Under the pieces are notes generated by a model. It did not search any database and was not told the origin of the DNA. It worked only from the letters and a program-made list of their open reading frames with translations. Below, one piece after another: positions 48,701 through 62,271 of a stretch of DNA of 64,000 nucleotides (position 1 is its first letter; every line of letters starts with the position of its first letter). This DNA is from Haemonchus contortus (Eukaryota > Nematoda > Chromadorea > Rhabditida > Trichostrongylidae): the NCBI GenBank assembly GCA_000469685.2, contig LS997566.1, positions 17,427,545 through 17,491,544 on the forward strand, in the 5' to 3' direction. The position numbers were made by a program, and so were the translations under genes.

Positions 48701-51700
48701 CCCCCGAGAACCATAATTCCTGCTTTTCAGGCATGACAAGCTCAAACTTTGATGGAGTGGAGGAGACATAATGTAGACTTCGAATAAAAAGAAGCGCTCA
48801 GTATCATTGGATCAATGCCGATATGCTGAACTAACTGAATCGGTTTTCACAGCTCAGCTCCATTTAGATGTAGGCGCACGATCACATGCACGGTTCGGTT
48901 AACGTATATGTGGGTTGGCACGCATCCAAAAAAGCGAGCGTTCCATTTCTCCGGGGTCGGCTAACTGGTAACCCAGCAGATAAACATACGACCGACACGT
49001 ACGTCGACCGGTTACCGCAACTCATTGCATGGGCCATTGCAAATCTGAGTTGATGCTTCGGTAGATATCGATCGTCTATCGAGAAATCTAGGTAGAGTTT
49101 AGTTTTCTCAAGCGTAGCAGAAGGAAGCCCACATCGTTGAGTTGCGAAGATTTCCTGAGAGTAAGCTACCCCTGGTATCCTCTGTTATGAATCATATGGA
49201 GTTTGAATACAGCCCATCCAACTACGCGGCGTTCTGCTAACCTGTTAGGTCATTTCCTTCGCTGGGCTGGCTCACGGAGTAGACGTACTCGTGAAAGTAC
49301 AGGGGTGCTGCTTGAGAAAGGGCTTCGAGTCACTTCGTTTCATAAGGTATTAATGGTGTGACCGCTAAGGCTTTCTTCCTCCTCTAAACGCAATCACGAA
49401 GCATCTTCTGTAAAGTACGTAACCAACACGACGTTGTTGACAAATCACTGATAAATGAGACGTTCACCGTCGATGTCAACACCGACGACGTTGCTCCAAT
49501 TGCAGTGACTTATGATGGGATCGAGGCTAGCAGAAAACAGGTTTGGCGACATCGGATCACCTTAGCGCAAGCTCTTTCGAAGTATCATCACGTCGTAACT
49601 GTAGAAAGGGCGGAAGACTGTTGGACATGCGAAGTAGCTTTCTCGTGGAACATCCAGATCTCCACACACATTGCTCTTCCAGCCTCTCTCAAGCACTCCC
49701 TCCACTGGCTTCACTTGTCAAATACCTTCTTGCAGTCAATGAGGTCATCACAAGTGGAAGGTGACGTTCACAGAATGCTTTGTAGGAGGATGTTGGGATG
49801 CGGTCGAGAGCGCTGAACTTACGTAAAAAAATTAACGCCCTGAAATTTTCTGGTCTCAACGTTGAGCCGACAAAGAGAGTTTAAGTCTCATGATTCCGAC
49901 CCAAGAGCCCGACGAAAGCCAGAGACGTCCTATTTCACGTCGATGAAGCAAAGCATAGATTTGAGGAGAGAGGAGGGGTACAGTAGAAGGGGTTACTGTG
50001 GGAAGGTACCTCTGTTAGAAAAAACGCCATCCATTTTAATGTCCAGTTTCCCTAGCGCATCAGAATGATGTCTATGATTCATAGTCCCTTAAGACGACCG
50101 CGCACAGGGCAATCCAAGCTAAAAGTAGATAACAGTGGTTTAGGAATTGGGACGGAGCGAGGTCTCCCGCCGTGCTGATGGACGGCCTTCTAACAATAAG
50201 TGCTACAGTTCTGCATAGGAGCCGAAAGTGGGGTGCATCGCAAACGGGATTAGCTATGGTCGGAGGACTTCATCTTTTTATCGACCCATCTGTACTGATT
50301 AACACTAAAAATCGAAAATCCACTTTCTTCTGGATGGCTATGACTTCCTCACTGCATGACGGATACAGAAACGACACATAGACATGAGGGCTTTGATTCA
50401 ATCTGTTCGACAAGCAACAAAGTCGTCTCGAAAATTTCTGTTGCTGGAATTATCTCTAGGGAGCATTTGACAAAAAGAGAATTGAGTAATTCTTACGATT
50501 TTCGCTCTTTCGGTTGGCACAAGTTCATTGAAAAAAGTAAACGTGACAAACGGTAAACAGATCTCGAAAGATTTTATCTTAACGACTGAATTGGTTGAAG
50601 ACAAACTTCGAAAAATATTCTAAGCCAGGAAATAATCTTGATAAGAAAAACTTCAACTTCTTCAGCGGTCTTCATTACCCTCTACAGCAGAGGTCCTCCA
50701 AAAAATTATGCTGACATCGAGAGGGAGGATTGCAGAAAGGTGTTGCGGACTGCTCTCTACCTCGGAAGAGGTAAAGTTGAGGAGAGGGAGAAGCCGGAGG
50801 AGACTGTTCTTCAAGTTGTCTTCCTTATCCTTAAACACGCATACTAGGCCACCTTTTGAGGATGTTTCATCTCAAGAGTTGCAACGAACATCACATAACC
50901 TTCACCATGTGCATTATTCATTTCGGGACTTATCTCTTCTACGGCTCTACAGCTCTCACCAAATTGGTGTACATGATAGGGGAGGTGATAGGAGAAACTG
51001 TTTGCAAACAAGCAGGAAGCCGATCGGCCTTCAAAACTGTCCACCATGCTTATACAATGAGCTCTCAACTTTTTTTCCCAAAAAATTGACATTCTATGAG
51101 CCATCTCACAGAGCATTTGTGATGAACATGATTTATTTGAGAAACCGATGGCGTAGAGGAAGGAAGAAAAGCCTAACGAGCGTACTCTTGAGCATCAAAT
51201 TCCTTCACAGAAAAGAATACTGACATAGATATTTTATTAATCGCTACTAAATTTAGAAAGTAGGTGAGTCACTGCAAACAGGTGATTCACAGCCCTGGTA
51301 AAATAATCGAAAAAACTGAAGAACCTTATATAAGCTTACAAAGGAGTTGAATAATGGAGGAATATGATTACTTGAAATTCAAGGAGTTGGGCATTATATC
51401 TGCTATAGGTGAACAATACGAATTCGAAATCGTTGGGAGAAAACCACGCTTTCATATCAAGAAAGCCAGTGCAGAGAGCGATAAGAGAACGTAACATCTT
51501 CAGCAATTCTTCTGGATCGCTTCACTATCGATTGGAAAACGTGGAACTACGCCTTCGCCCTTGAAATCTGCTGTACTTGACTTGACTCGGTTTCTATATG
51601 GAAGGGCGAAATGACCTTGTTTGAGGTGTTCACCTAGTGACAGGGCTCATTTAATGTTTAAATTAAAATTAAACCATTGAATCCAATCTACACCAACGCC

Positions 51701-53550
51701 TTGTACCGTAATTTTAATTGCCAAGAACGTTGGAACACCACATCTCCATATGGTGGAGTTCGCGAGAAGCTGACAATATTCAAAGCCATAAAGAAGTTGT
51801 AAGAATAAAGATTGAATTTTGTTTAAAGTAGTTTTGAAAATTCATTCGCTATGGCGGGGGGGGGGGGGGGGAAACAGTGCGATGGAATCGCTGTCGAGCA
51901 CAAAGCGAATGCGTTTGTTAGATTGTAAATGAGCAAAAAAGAAACAAACATTCTATTTGGAAAAGGACCAAAAAAGGAGAGTGATGGAACTGATGGAATC
52001 GACGATTAGAGCTACCATAAGAAGCGATCAAGTTAAACACAGCAAAAAGACTTTACCACTTAAAATGGCAACGCGAGGAGCCAGAAGCGGTTGCAGGAGG
52101 AAATAAATGACATGAGGGGTAGAGGAAGTTAGTGACCAAACTAAGAAGAGTCCAGTCCAAAAAAGTTAAAAAAAAAGGCAGCCTTAAATAAACTAGAATA
52201 AAGTGAATCTGTGTTTTGGAGTGCGATTGTTGAGGGAACTAACTTGGACTCACTCTCCCTTCTCCAAAGCGCTGACTTGCAGTGAACAAAGGAACATATC
52301 AATGTTGTATGCTTCACCATGGAGCTGGCCGTTCTCAAGAAGGCAAAGAGAGCAAGAGTTGGTAGCCCAATGAGACGAAGTTTGTAGGAGCCCGTGAAAT
52401 CGGTGTGGTATTAATCATCGATTGTCGTTGCGTATGGGCGATGTAGCGTGAAGGAAAGGTCGTTTTCTATTCAATCCTAATTCCTTTGTTTGACTGCTTT
52501 TGCATTCGAAGGAACACTGCGTTACTGCAAAAGCCTATTAAGGCGAAAAGAAGGCCCACGAAGATTGAACTTGTCACGCGGGCTTACCTAAGGGAAGAAT
52601 TTGGTACCTTACTGCAAAGGATAGTGGACGGAATGATCTGCATCAACGGGACTCCAGCGGTCTAACCTCATTATGAATTAGTTGAGGATTGATTTGGTCC
52701 TTTATTTGTACAGAAAACTTCGGATTTTATCAGTAATCAAGCCGGACGTACTGCTCTGTCGGTAGGTAAATATAGCGCCACTCAAAGGTCCCAAACCAGC
52801 TGATTAGTGAAGAGGCTGATACTGAAGAAATCCAATCCCATGATTAGCACAAAAGCAATGGCCTCTCCGGCTACTTCCATTATCTCCACTAAGCGGCAGA
52901 GCACAGAGCTTCCATACTGAGACATTAGGAGAACAAGCATTCAAGCGACAAATCCAAAGACAACGCTTGGTTTTACTGAAAACGAAGACAAACAACAACA
53001 AGAAGTAGCAAAAATCCAGAAAACCTAGTAGCCGTTATTGTAATACATCAGGTTTCTCGCTTTTTCTAAACAGACACCTGCTCAAAGATCTCTACCATGC
53101 CAGACGAAGACGGTTGAGAGCATGAAGCTCGATTTTAACAAATGAGAAAACCTGGTGAAGCAGCTTTCTTCTTCATGTTTTGTTTAACTAAGTGAATGGA
53201 TATACGTTTCAGGTAACAATCCTGAGGAGGCAGTGTTAGCTGAGAAAGGTCCTCAGGTCTACTGAAAGAAACGGTCTCTCACAACGTCTCAGAGAAAGCA
53301 TATGATCTCCCCATAGAAAGCGAGAAGTGACAGTCAGATGAGACGTATTCGAATGAAGGTATCGGATTCGTCACCCTACATACACATTCATACCCCACAT
53401 ACCCCATCCTCCCATACCACACATGCACACAGTGCAAACAGTGGTGATTAATTCGGGCTCGGATCGATGCCACCCACCACCCACTAGGAGGGGACGATGG
53501 AACCGTGAGAAGATTCGTCAGCAGTAACAGTTCAATCCAGCGGATCCATC
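48701..53550. other. Long stretch without a recognised gene
   Basis: A poly-G run lies at about 51857-51871. Open frames such as 50708-51223 plus (171 codons) overlap others on both strands and carry no family signature. Confidence 0.35.
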
Positions 53551-53552
53551 TA

Positions 53553-54814
53553 TTAGGTTGAGTCATAAGTCCTCGGACAAATTGGCAATGATAATATTTA
53601 TCTTACAATTTTTAAACGACAATAGCGAATTATTTGAAATATGCCCCATTGGCATCGATGGTCTTCTGCCAATACTTGGGCAAATCGTAGATGCCCTTGC
53701 TTTAGAACGCCGGGAGCTAGCCCTTGGAGAACTGCACCAGTGCCATTTTGATGTCGTCGCGGGTTTGAAAGTCCTGACCATCCAGATGACCTTGAAGATG
53801 GGGAACAAGGTGGTAATCCGAGGGATCCAAGTCTGAGGAACATAGTTGGTGTGGTAAACTTGTCCTGCCGAAATTCGTCAGTTCAGTTTTGGTCGCTCTT
53901 GCAATGTGAGGGCGAGCGTTGTCGTGCTGGAAGTGAACTTTGTGCTGCTGTTGACGTGTAGCTTCGGGATTCGCCTTCAAAGTCCTCAGTTGCGTAATGT
54001 AGACGTGTGCGGTCACTGTGCATACTTCGTCTAGCAGCCCCCATTATTCGACACGGAGAGCACTCCACCTGAATCAGAGCATAACCTCCTTGGCGTGTAC
54101 GTTGGGTTTGGAGGAGTCTTCTGCATGCGCACCTTTGTCAATCCATTGAGCACGCCGGTGAACGTTAGAGTAGAGGTTCGACTTCGCACCCTTGGTGACT
54201 AGGTACTCGAGCCACGTGTGGTTCCCTTGAGCGTAAGGGGAGAAAGTGCCACGTCGTCGCGGCGGTCTATGTCATACTGCTTCAAAGCATGAGGCATCTA
54301 TGGACCGAGCTTTCGCACCTTGTCGATTGACTTCAATTGACGAAAAACTGTGGACTGACTCCCTAAGGTTGACTGCCAGTTCACGAGTAGTTTGATACGG
54401 ATCGGCTTCCACCTGGCTCAGCAGCACCTTCAAATTCAACTTCACTGAGCGTCCCGGACGGTCTCCATTTTCGGCGGAACAGTCGCCCGATGCGAACTTC
54501 TGGTGCCACTTGTAAATTGTACACCTCCTGCTTGTGAACGTCCTTAAGATCTCTATCGGTTGCCGCGGGTTCATGGCCAGATAAAAAAATAAATATGATG
54601 GTGTTGCGGATGTGGAGTTGCGACGGCTTGAAATCATGAGGCATAGTTGCTGAAAAGGAAACAGATAGGTGCCTTCTCCAGTATGCGTTTGGAAGAGCTT
54701 TCCATACTCTATCTAACAGTGCCTCGCACGTTCATTTTCGTCACCCCTTTCAAGAGTTATGATCGCTAGAAGTCATCACTATCATTTTGTCCGAGGACTT
54801 ATGACTCAACCTAA
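53553..54814. mobile_element. Mariner transposon copy 1 (bandit/Himar-like), 1262 bp
   Basis: Flanked by TA duplications (53551-53552 and 54815-54816). Terminal inverted repeats of about 28 bp begin TTAGGTTGAGTCATAAGTCC and end with the complement. It contains a minus-strand transposase pseudogene whose stop codon lies within the left inverted repeat. The resemblance to the hookworm mariner bandit is from memory. Confidence 0.95.
53563..54644 (-). pseudogene. Mariner transposase, disabled (copy 1)
   Basis: Begins MPHDFKPSQLHIRNTI. The frame shifts around 54520-54540, after which KWHQKFASGDCSAENGDRPGR and DPYQTTRELA (DNA-binding domain) appear in another frame. NLYSNVHRRAQWIDKGAHA follows. 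DNARPH (second Asp) and PSDYHL (third Asp, 34 residues between them) are present. The first catalytic motif, usually TGDEKW, reads TKGAKS, so the first Asp is lost. It ends NLSEDL within the terminal repeat. Confidence 0.9.
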
Positions 54815-55870
54815 TACTTATGGACTTTTTTAAGTGCGGAACGGATGAGAAGAGTTTTTTTTACAAATTTTTTACACAATGACATCTGGGAAGGCATGAC
54901 TACTATTTGATTACCCGTCCACTGGCCATAACTAAAGCGAATTGAAAACGATTCAAAACCGATGGCAAGGTGAAAATCCCTAAGCCTTCGTTTATGGGGC
55001 AGCACCTACCTGCTCATAAATGCATCCATGTGCGCTTGGTTGGTTTTATCGCTCAATCATTCATGACTTTCGGAACAAATCACCACGTTGTGAACGCAAA
55101 ACAACCAGCAACGAAAGGAAAACTGGCCACAAACCCTTGAGCAAAGTCAAGGAGCACTCGATAGAATTCATAGCTCAAACTACCTCTGCCTTAGAAGTTC
55201 AGCTGGCGTGTACTATAAACGAACCATGCCAAGCGGCTACGGCTGGGGTAGGAGAGCTCATTCGGGTTGTTCCAAATGGTATTGAATGGATGCAATGGTG
55301 GTTTTTCCCATCTTCTAGATGGGCGGTATAAATGAACAAGCAAATTGTAATGAAGGAGAGGAGCAGTCGGCCTTCCCAAAATCGGATTGACTCTACGAAT
55401 TGGGTTGTAGTGGAAGCCAATTCGAGGTTTACACGAATACGTCTAAAAGTACACGACTACTCCATTAGAAACTTCTGATAAAAGAGCAACGACCCACAAG
55501 CACGGCAACTTGTTGGCAAAACTCCTGTCTCGCATAGAACTCGAACCCGTACCGCGGCGAAACAAGAGCAGTAAGCAAGAACGTCAAATCAAAACAATAA
55601 AAAGGGTGAAGCCGTCGGTATCGATCCGTGAGAATGAGATGCGTCTCCTATTCAATCGCAACTGTATTAGAATTTACAATTGACAGAAGGAAGTGCTCCG
55701 AAGTAATCGATGTTCGAGCATGTGTTTTACATATCGCGTTTTACATTTGTGTTTTACAAGCTTGCGTTGGATTTCTGACGGGCTTTCCTAACCAGATACT
55801 GCTTGGCGGACTTCTGACCTGGGTGATACTTTCCCAGATGTGATTGGTAATTGTCAACTAGTCTACGGTA
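54815..55870. other. No recognised gene
   Basis: Nothing supported. A B-box-like string (complement of ACTCGAACCCGT near 55540) is an isolated match. Confidence 0.35.
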
Positions 55871-55871
55871 A

Positions 55872-56165
55872 AGGTGGTGAAGTGTCGAGCGGCGCACTAT
55901 CACATACGCAATGTCCAAGGAGCGAATCCCCGATCGATATTCGCCCAGATCGATCGAACCTTCTACATCTTCGGGGTAGACCAATCTTCGGTGCCATCAT
56001 CTTCGTCTGGGAGGATTAAAGCACCGACTTGTACGCCGGTTACCCTCCGTAAATCTTTGTATAGGCCTGATTCGCTTTCAATATGCAACCACGATTCTAA
56101 ATGGAAGTCAAAAGCGAAGGCGCATTCCAAGAAGACGGGATCGATCAGCGGCAAAACTTTATCCT
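55872..56165 (+). mobile_element. tRNA-derived SINE copy 3
   Basis: Opposite orientation to the other copies: tRNA-like head first (GCGGCGCACTATCACA, then GAGCGAATCCCC), followed by the shared body (GTCTGGGAGGATTAAAGCACCGACTTGTAC) and the tail GGCAAAACTTTATC. Confidence 0.72.
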
Positions 56166-56169
56166 TCAT

Positions 56170-57955
56170 TAACAACAGTGTATCTAATAATGTATTTAAT
56201 GATCCATATGAAGTTTGGAAAATAGTCAACAGTACTTCAGAAAGAGTTGAAATAGCGGGACATCGAATACTATTCGCTGGACCGGTACTTTCAGTTTCAA
56301 CTGCGCATACTGCTTTGATTAGGAGAACGTAAGTACTACACAACACAGAACATTTCCGATTAAATCAAAAATAACCCAACATTTTATAGTTTTTAGACGG
56401 GAAGTATTATGTATTGGCCAAAGCATAGCAAAGAAGAAAATAAAACGTAAAACAAAAACTGTTTTCTGGCTTGAGCTAAAATCTTGATTAACGGGATATA
56501 AGGTGCTCCTAGAGAAGGAAAGTGTGGCAAATTTGAAGCGGAAGAAAGGAAAATCAACAATAAAGTACTTGGTTGGGTATGAAATGTCAGTGTGAAAGAA
56601 CCTCGTCACACAAGCTCATTCTGACCCAGAAACGAGCGTGAATAATCGCCGCCCATAAACGGCAGTTCGATTGGTGACTATCTGACTAGTTCTTTCCGCT
56701 TTTTTACTTGCACTGCTTGCTGCTAGTTGTTTATGAGCTGCCAGCGCCAGCCACACAGACTGAGGAGTAGCCATAGCGGGAACTGACCTGAATTAGAGCA
56801 GGACAGGACATATGCCAACGACAGGATGGGGAGGAAAAAACCTCTCGAACTGGCGCTGCCTGCCGTAGACAGTTGCGCACGACCTTTTATAGTGAAATTT
56901 TTCTTCATCAGTGGAAACCTCTGATTCGGCCGTACACTTTTTTTGCCGTCTACGACATGGCAACGGCATTTTACGTAAGAAAAACACAAATATGGCATGC
57001 ATTTCATTGCTGTGCATTCCACAGAAATTTCCAGCAGCTATTTAATGCGATCTGTCTCGACGTGAATAGGTGAAATTCTTAGCATTCAGCCATTAAATCA
57101 ACTATCAAACAAGTGTAACACTGGTACGATGGCGGAAGAACGAGTATGGACTTCGACTGAGACGTGGTGAGAAGGGGGCTAATGGAATCACGTCAAGATC
57201 TCTCAGTGCCTACGCGCCTTTCAGAAGGAATAGGATTTCATTGCCAGAAACTTTGTATAATTTGAAATGAGTGCTGAATAAAGAAGTGCTTGGCTAGATT
57301 TACATCCTCAGAAGCCCTTAGATTCCTTCAAACCCAGCGATTCATGAAAAGATGTTCAGCAAGTACAGTTGTTGCAATGGCGCCCCAGTGTAGTGGGCAG
57401 CCATCAGGTCATTTTCCATACTTCCAACTGAGACTTGCACCTACATATCAGCCGCTCAAAAGGAAGAGTATCATCAGCTCGAGCAATATTCAAACTACGG
57501 ACAATGCTAGAGACCTGGTGACCTCACACCTTTGCACCATCTACGCCTCCACCCCACCTGTTGTAATGTAAAGCAAAAGAATGACCGAAATACTGAGTCG
57601 CCATGGCATTTCCGAATGTTCACAAAAAGGAACTTATTCAAAGGACAACGAAAGTAAAAGTAAGAATCTACGAGAGACGAAGATTCTTCATGCATGAAAA
57701 TCGATGTCACTAGAGGCAGCCGCTAAAAATGAACGTGAACGAAAAAAGGGCAGCGAGTGCAAATAAGACTAGAATGCGTTGAAAACGTCATAAATGAGCA
57801 CTGATAACAGGGACAATTGCGCTGCCCTAGTAACGACATAAAATTGATGGAGAGAAGGTAATAGGAAGGGGTTCCTCATAAGGCACTAATTAGTCCATGT
57901 CGTTACTATGCAGACAATAACAGGAAATGTGTTTTATATTACACCAATTATAATA
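56170..57955. other. No gene recognised; diffuse repeat similarity
   Basis: 57419-57500 shares CTTCCAACT, CATATCAGCCGC and AGAGTAT blocks with 61965-62035, indicating another dispersed repeat. No exon chain is seen. Confidence 0.35.
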
Positions 57956-57959
57956 AATG

Positions 57960-58245
57960 ATGAACGACGAAGTCTTCGGGCATTGCCCAGTCCGTCTGAG
58001 GGATGCGCCATCGCATTTGACTTCCATTCAGAATCGTAGTATGAGTGCGTATGTGGCCTATACAGTGGCTTGCGCTGGCCAGCCCATGTACAAGCCAGTA
58101 CTTTCATCCTCCCAGACGAGTCTGGGACCACTTAACCGACCCCGGAGAAATGGATGGCCTGGCCTAGGCGGATATCGATCTGGGATTTGAACCCGTGATT
58201 ATGGGTGTGTGATAATACGCCACTTGCAACTACACCACCTGCGCT
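57960..58245 (-). mobile_element. tRNA-derived SINE copy 4
   Basis: The minus strand carries an A-box-like GGTGGTGTAGTTGCAAGTGG and a B box GGGTTCAAATCCC. The body includes GTCTGAGGGATGCGCC and TCCCAGACGAGTCTGGG on the plus strand. Confidence 0.78.
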
Positions 58246-58249
58246 CTGG

Positions 58250-61205
58250 CACTAATTATGGTTCATTGAAATACGTCCTTAATGCTTCATGATTGTTTGC
58301 GAACTGTAGGGACGAGATGTCAGAGACAACATTGCACCCCTACAGTGTCACTGTTTTCGCACAGCAGTTTTTCCATGGCGTGGGAATACCAACAACTGTT
58401 GTGAACACACTTCCAGTTTGAATAGAAACCATGGAAGTAGCACACAGTACTCAACATGGAAACATACCAGTCCCAACTGCTCACCAAGGAGCTGTAAATG
58501 GCTCATTTCAAAACGTATCCGTTTGGATGACCTTGCATGCACTCTATTCTTTCAAATGCAAGCCCTGAGCACTGTTCTTGGCGTGGAGGGGTACTCCTCG
58601 ATCTGGGTGGCGGTTCTTCTCCCCATGTCCCCACGACAAGCGGAAATTCCGCGGCGCCTACCCTGTCTTTTAACTTATTGAGAGAGATAAAACCTTGCTC
58701 TTTATAGCGCGACTGCACGCGATAGGATGCGGCGACCGTGACGCGATTTTCGGGAAGAAACACCCACACTCCACCTTGTCTAACAAGTGCCGTAAGTGCC
58801 GTTTCAGGCGATCACAACTACATACTTCTGACCCATGGTGACAGGGGAAAGCAACTTGTGTCTAGCTGTAGCCACGCAGTAGTTCACAACTGGCACTCGC
58901 CCCAAATATCGAACCTTTTCCATTTTCCCATGAACTCTTACTACTCCCCTTCGCACTTCCTTCCTTCGGACCCTTTTCTTTTTTGAATTGTCCTGCTTTT
59001 CGCGCTTTCCTCGCCACTTTTGTCTTGATCTGCTCCGTAACTTCTATTATTCCGTCAAAAGGGTATCCCAGAATTATCGTGAGTTGTGGCTATGCGCCTT
59101 TTGTCGCTAACCCATTCCCGCTATATTTCATTACCCATAAAGGTGGGGAAGAATAAAGCGCACTTCTGTTATATGATGCTTTTTCATTTTCAGGAAAGCA
59201 TATAAGCTGCAGCCCCTGGCATAGGTGCTTAAAAGGGCTCGCAGAAATACTTAGTTGTCATTTATGCGGTACCCTTTCAGAAATGGCCGACCAGAGCAGA
59301 CGGTAAGGAGCTATCAACCATAGAATATAGCCAACAGCTTCGAAAAAATTGAACTGGGGCTGTTCAGGGAGATGTTCCACGAGAGACACACGAGTTAATG
59401 AGAATAATTCGATGGAGACGAGAATTCAATTTTTTCACTACTGAAACGCCCCCTCTGGTGGAGGGAAAAATGAATTGCGTACGCATTACCACGGTTCCAT
59501 ACTGGAAACAAGAGAATGCCCCCTAGGTCAGTGCTTTAAAGGCACTGTTCACAAAAAAATGGTTTCGGGAATTTGCACATGGTTTGAATTCGTCGCCCCC
59601 TCTGATACCATTTGTGCAGGAATGAGGTCGGAAATGATTTGGATAGGGCACAATAAGGGGCCGAAGAGTGAGCCACGGTCGATCTCCGTCCCTCGCTAGG
59701 CTGACTACGAAATCTAATTGCCGTTAACCACTTTCGCATTGGAGCGAAGTTGGTGAAAAATCGATAAGATGGTTGGCAAATTGCCAGAGTCTGCCCGTTA
59801 GATTGTCAGGCAAATTGGGTGTGTTGTCTGCTATTGCAGACATTGCGTCGCCTTCGAGCACTCGCCCGAACACTCCCTTAACCCCCGTTCTTCCAATGTG
59901 AACTCGTCCAACCCACCTTTCCAGCACTTTTTTGACCCTTTCTATTTCTTTTTGTTCATCGGTTTTTGCGCTTTTTTCGTTGTTATCGCTTTATTCTAGA
60001 GTAGTCCTATGAATTCCCGTCAAAAAAAAGGTACCCTAAATTTTTCCTAAACGGTGCCTTTAAGTTACACAGGAAGATCTACCAGTAAGCAAGAAGAGAA
60101 GAAGCTGTAATCTCAAATTTCAAAATTTTATTCGAAAGTTTTTACTCATTTGGAATTAGAAGTAACAGGAATACCCAGTCAAGACGGCGACATCTTAGAC
60201 TTCTACAGTAACGATTGAACTCAAGTCACGTATAGTAACACATAAGAGGTGACCTATGGCTAGTTCCCGAAGCCGTTCCTTCATATAAACCGCTACAGAG
60301 CGAATTATCTCCGAAGAGATTGTAAAGATCATAAATATGTGATATGGCATTATATCTTCTACCAACAAACGGACGACTCATTGACGTAACAGATTCGCTC
60401 CCTTCGACGGCTTCAATTGATTCATGTCAACAATTCATTGCTCGTGAATTAGCGCACACTAAAAAAGTCTCCGGGCTGGGAAAGACGAGACGTTTTTTAT
60501 GAAATCAGCCCTTGTGTGAAGTTTGGCTTTGAAAAATTTTATCACAGCCTAAACACATCGGCTGAGTTTTGGGATAGCTATCTCTAGCGGTGGTATTATC
60601 TGAGAATGCGGATTTTTGAGCGATCGCTAGAGTCCTAACCCGAACGGAAGAACAAAATCGACTGTAAATTGGTTGGTCATTCCCAACTAGTCGTTCTCGG
60701 ATTTTCTGGAACCTCGGGAATCTCGGCCCAAGACAACAAGGCTAAACTGAGGGAAAACGTCCAAGAAGAAATAGAGCTTACCGCCTGCTCAGATCAGACA
60801 AGAGCAGAACAGGGGGACGTTATGCATGCGGCTCCTATTCATAATCCCAGAAACAGTCCTCAATCAGCTTATGCTGAAATCAGTATTTCTGTCTTACCAA
60901 TTGAACGTGGTCCGGGTAAAGAAGACTCGGATGGCTGTCGAAATGTTATACGGTCGCAGCTTGTAGCAACCTGAATGGCCTGCCATCTTGTTTTCCGCGA
61001 AGGACGGAAGCGCAGCCCCTGACTCAGAATGGTTGGAAACAACAACAGTGAATCAGGGTAATGAAATTCAATGGAGAATGCAGGGTGAGCAACTAGCGTA
61101 CACGAAAAATCATAATGTGCAAGTTGTAATTATAATGGGTGGCATGGTTGTAGATGGTGGATTATAGGAGTAGAGGCCTCGGTGTTGCGAGCTTGTGAAT
61201 GTGTA
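58250..61205. other. No recognised gene
   Basis: Fragments near 59070 and 59530 resemble the terminal blocks of the dispersed repeat at 38.7 and 46.3 kb. Otherwise nothing is supported. Confidence 0.35.
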
Positions 61206-61211
61206 TAAAAG

Positions 61212-61497
61212 ATAAAGTTTTTGCCGTTAATCAATCCCGTCTGAGGGATGCGCCCCCGCACTTGACTTCCATTCAGAATTGTGTGGCGTAATGAGTGCGT
61301 ATGTGGCCTATACAATGACTTGCGGTGGCCAGCCGCTGTACAAGTCAGTGCTTTTATCCTCCCAGACGAGTACCAATTCACGGACCCGGTGGGGATCGAA
61401 GGCTTGGTTGGCCTGGGCGGGCATCGATCCGGGATTCGAACCCCTGACCGTGCGTGTGATATAATGCGCCACTTGCCACTACACCACCTCCGCCCCT
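61212..61497 (-). mobile_element. tRNA-derived SINE copy 5 (best preserved)
   Basis: The minus strand reads GCGGAGGTGGTGTAGTGGC (A box), then GGGGTTCGAATCCCGG (B box), then a body of about 190 bp ending GGCAAAAACTTTATC. The head has tRNA-like spacing. Pol III transcription and LINE-dependent mobility are inferred from the class; the likely partner in this window is RTE. Confidence 0.85.
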
Positions 61498-62271
61498 ACA
61501 CCGCCTCCTCCCTGTGACTGTGTATAAGACATAGGAATTCGTCTCACATGAGGCTCCGAATTCGGCGATAATGGCCATGAGAACCTCATTCTGCCTACAA
61601 ATGTTTCCCCTGTCAGCCGTGAAATGTTCGCACAGTAAACTATCAAACGAAGAATAATAGAAGTGACAGTCCAGAATAGTGCAAAAAGGCAAAAAAAAAA
61701 AATAGCGAAAGTTGTATAGAGAGGTATAAGGCTTCCAAAAAGTAGTTTAATCAGGGGTCGGACGAGATTGTGACGACAAAAGCTGCATGGAGGGGGTACT
61801 TGGACGAGCTGTCCAAATGTGTGTGCCGTTGCGTATAGCTGGCTACGGTAGGCTGAATGCATTCAACATGTGGGTCCCGATGCGAATCGTGCACACTTCA
61901 CAGCATATTCATTGCCATAAGAACATGTTTGCCTTTGGATGCGTGTGGATGTGATTTCCTTACTTCCAACTAAGTCTTGTACATATCAGCCGCCCAAGGG
62001 AAAGAGTATATTTTGAGCTATATTCAAACTTCGGGCGTGGAAGAGGCCTGATGCTCTTGATGTTGGGGCTCTTATTATCCATACCCAAGTCATTTTCGAC
62101 CAGACAACTTCCTATGTGCTATCCTTTGGGTCGTGATTTGTTCCGAGGTAGAATCTCAGACACCATTTTTATCGGGAACTGTAACTTTGACTTACCCACA
62201 CGCCACTATATAGCATTTCATCTTTCCAAAGTCTTTTATCTCATATTTTACCAATAGCCTTCAACATGTTA

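Noticed and set aside
50708..51223. 171-codon plus-strand open frame, the longest single frame in the window
   Set aside because: Arg/Ser-rich with no recognisable domain, overlapped by other frames on both strands, and no supporting splice or start context.
53558..53836. Plus-strand frames over the mariners (also 62277-62576)
   Set aside because: They are antisense shadows of the minus-strand transposase remnants and start inside the terminal inverted repeats.
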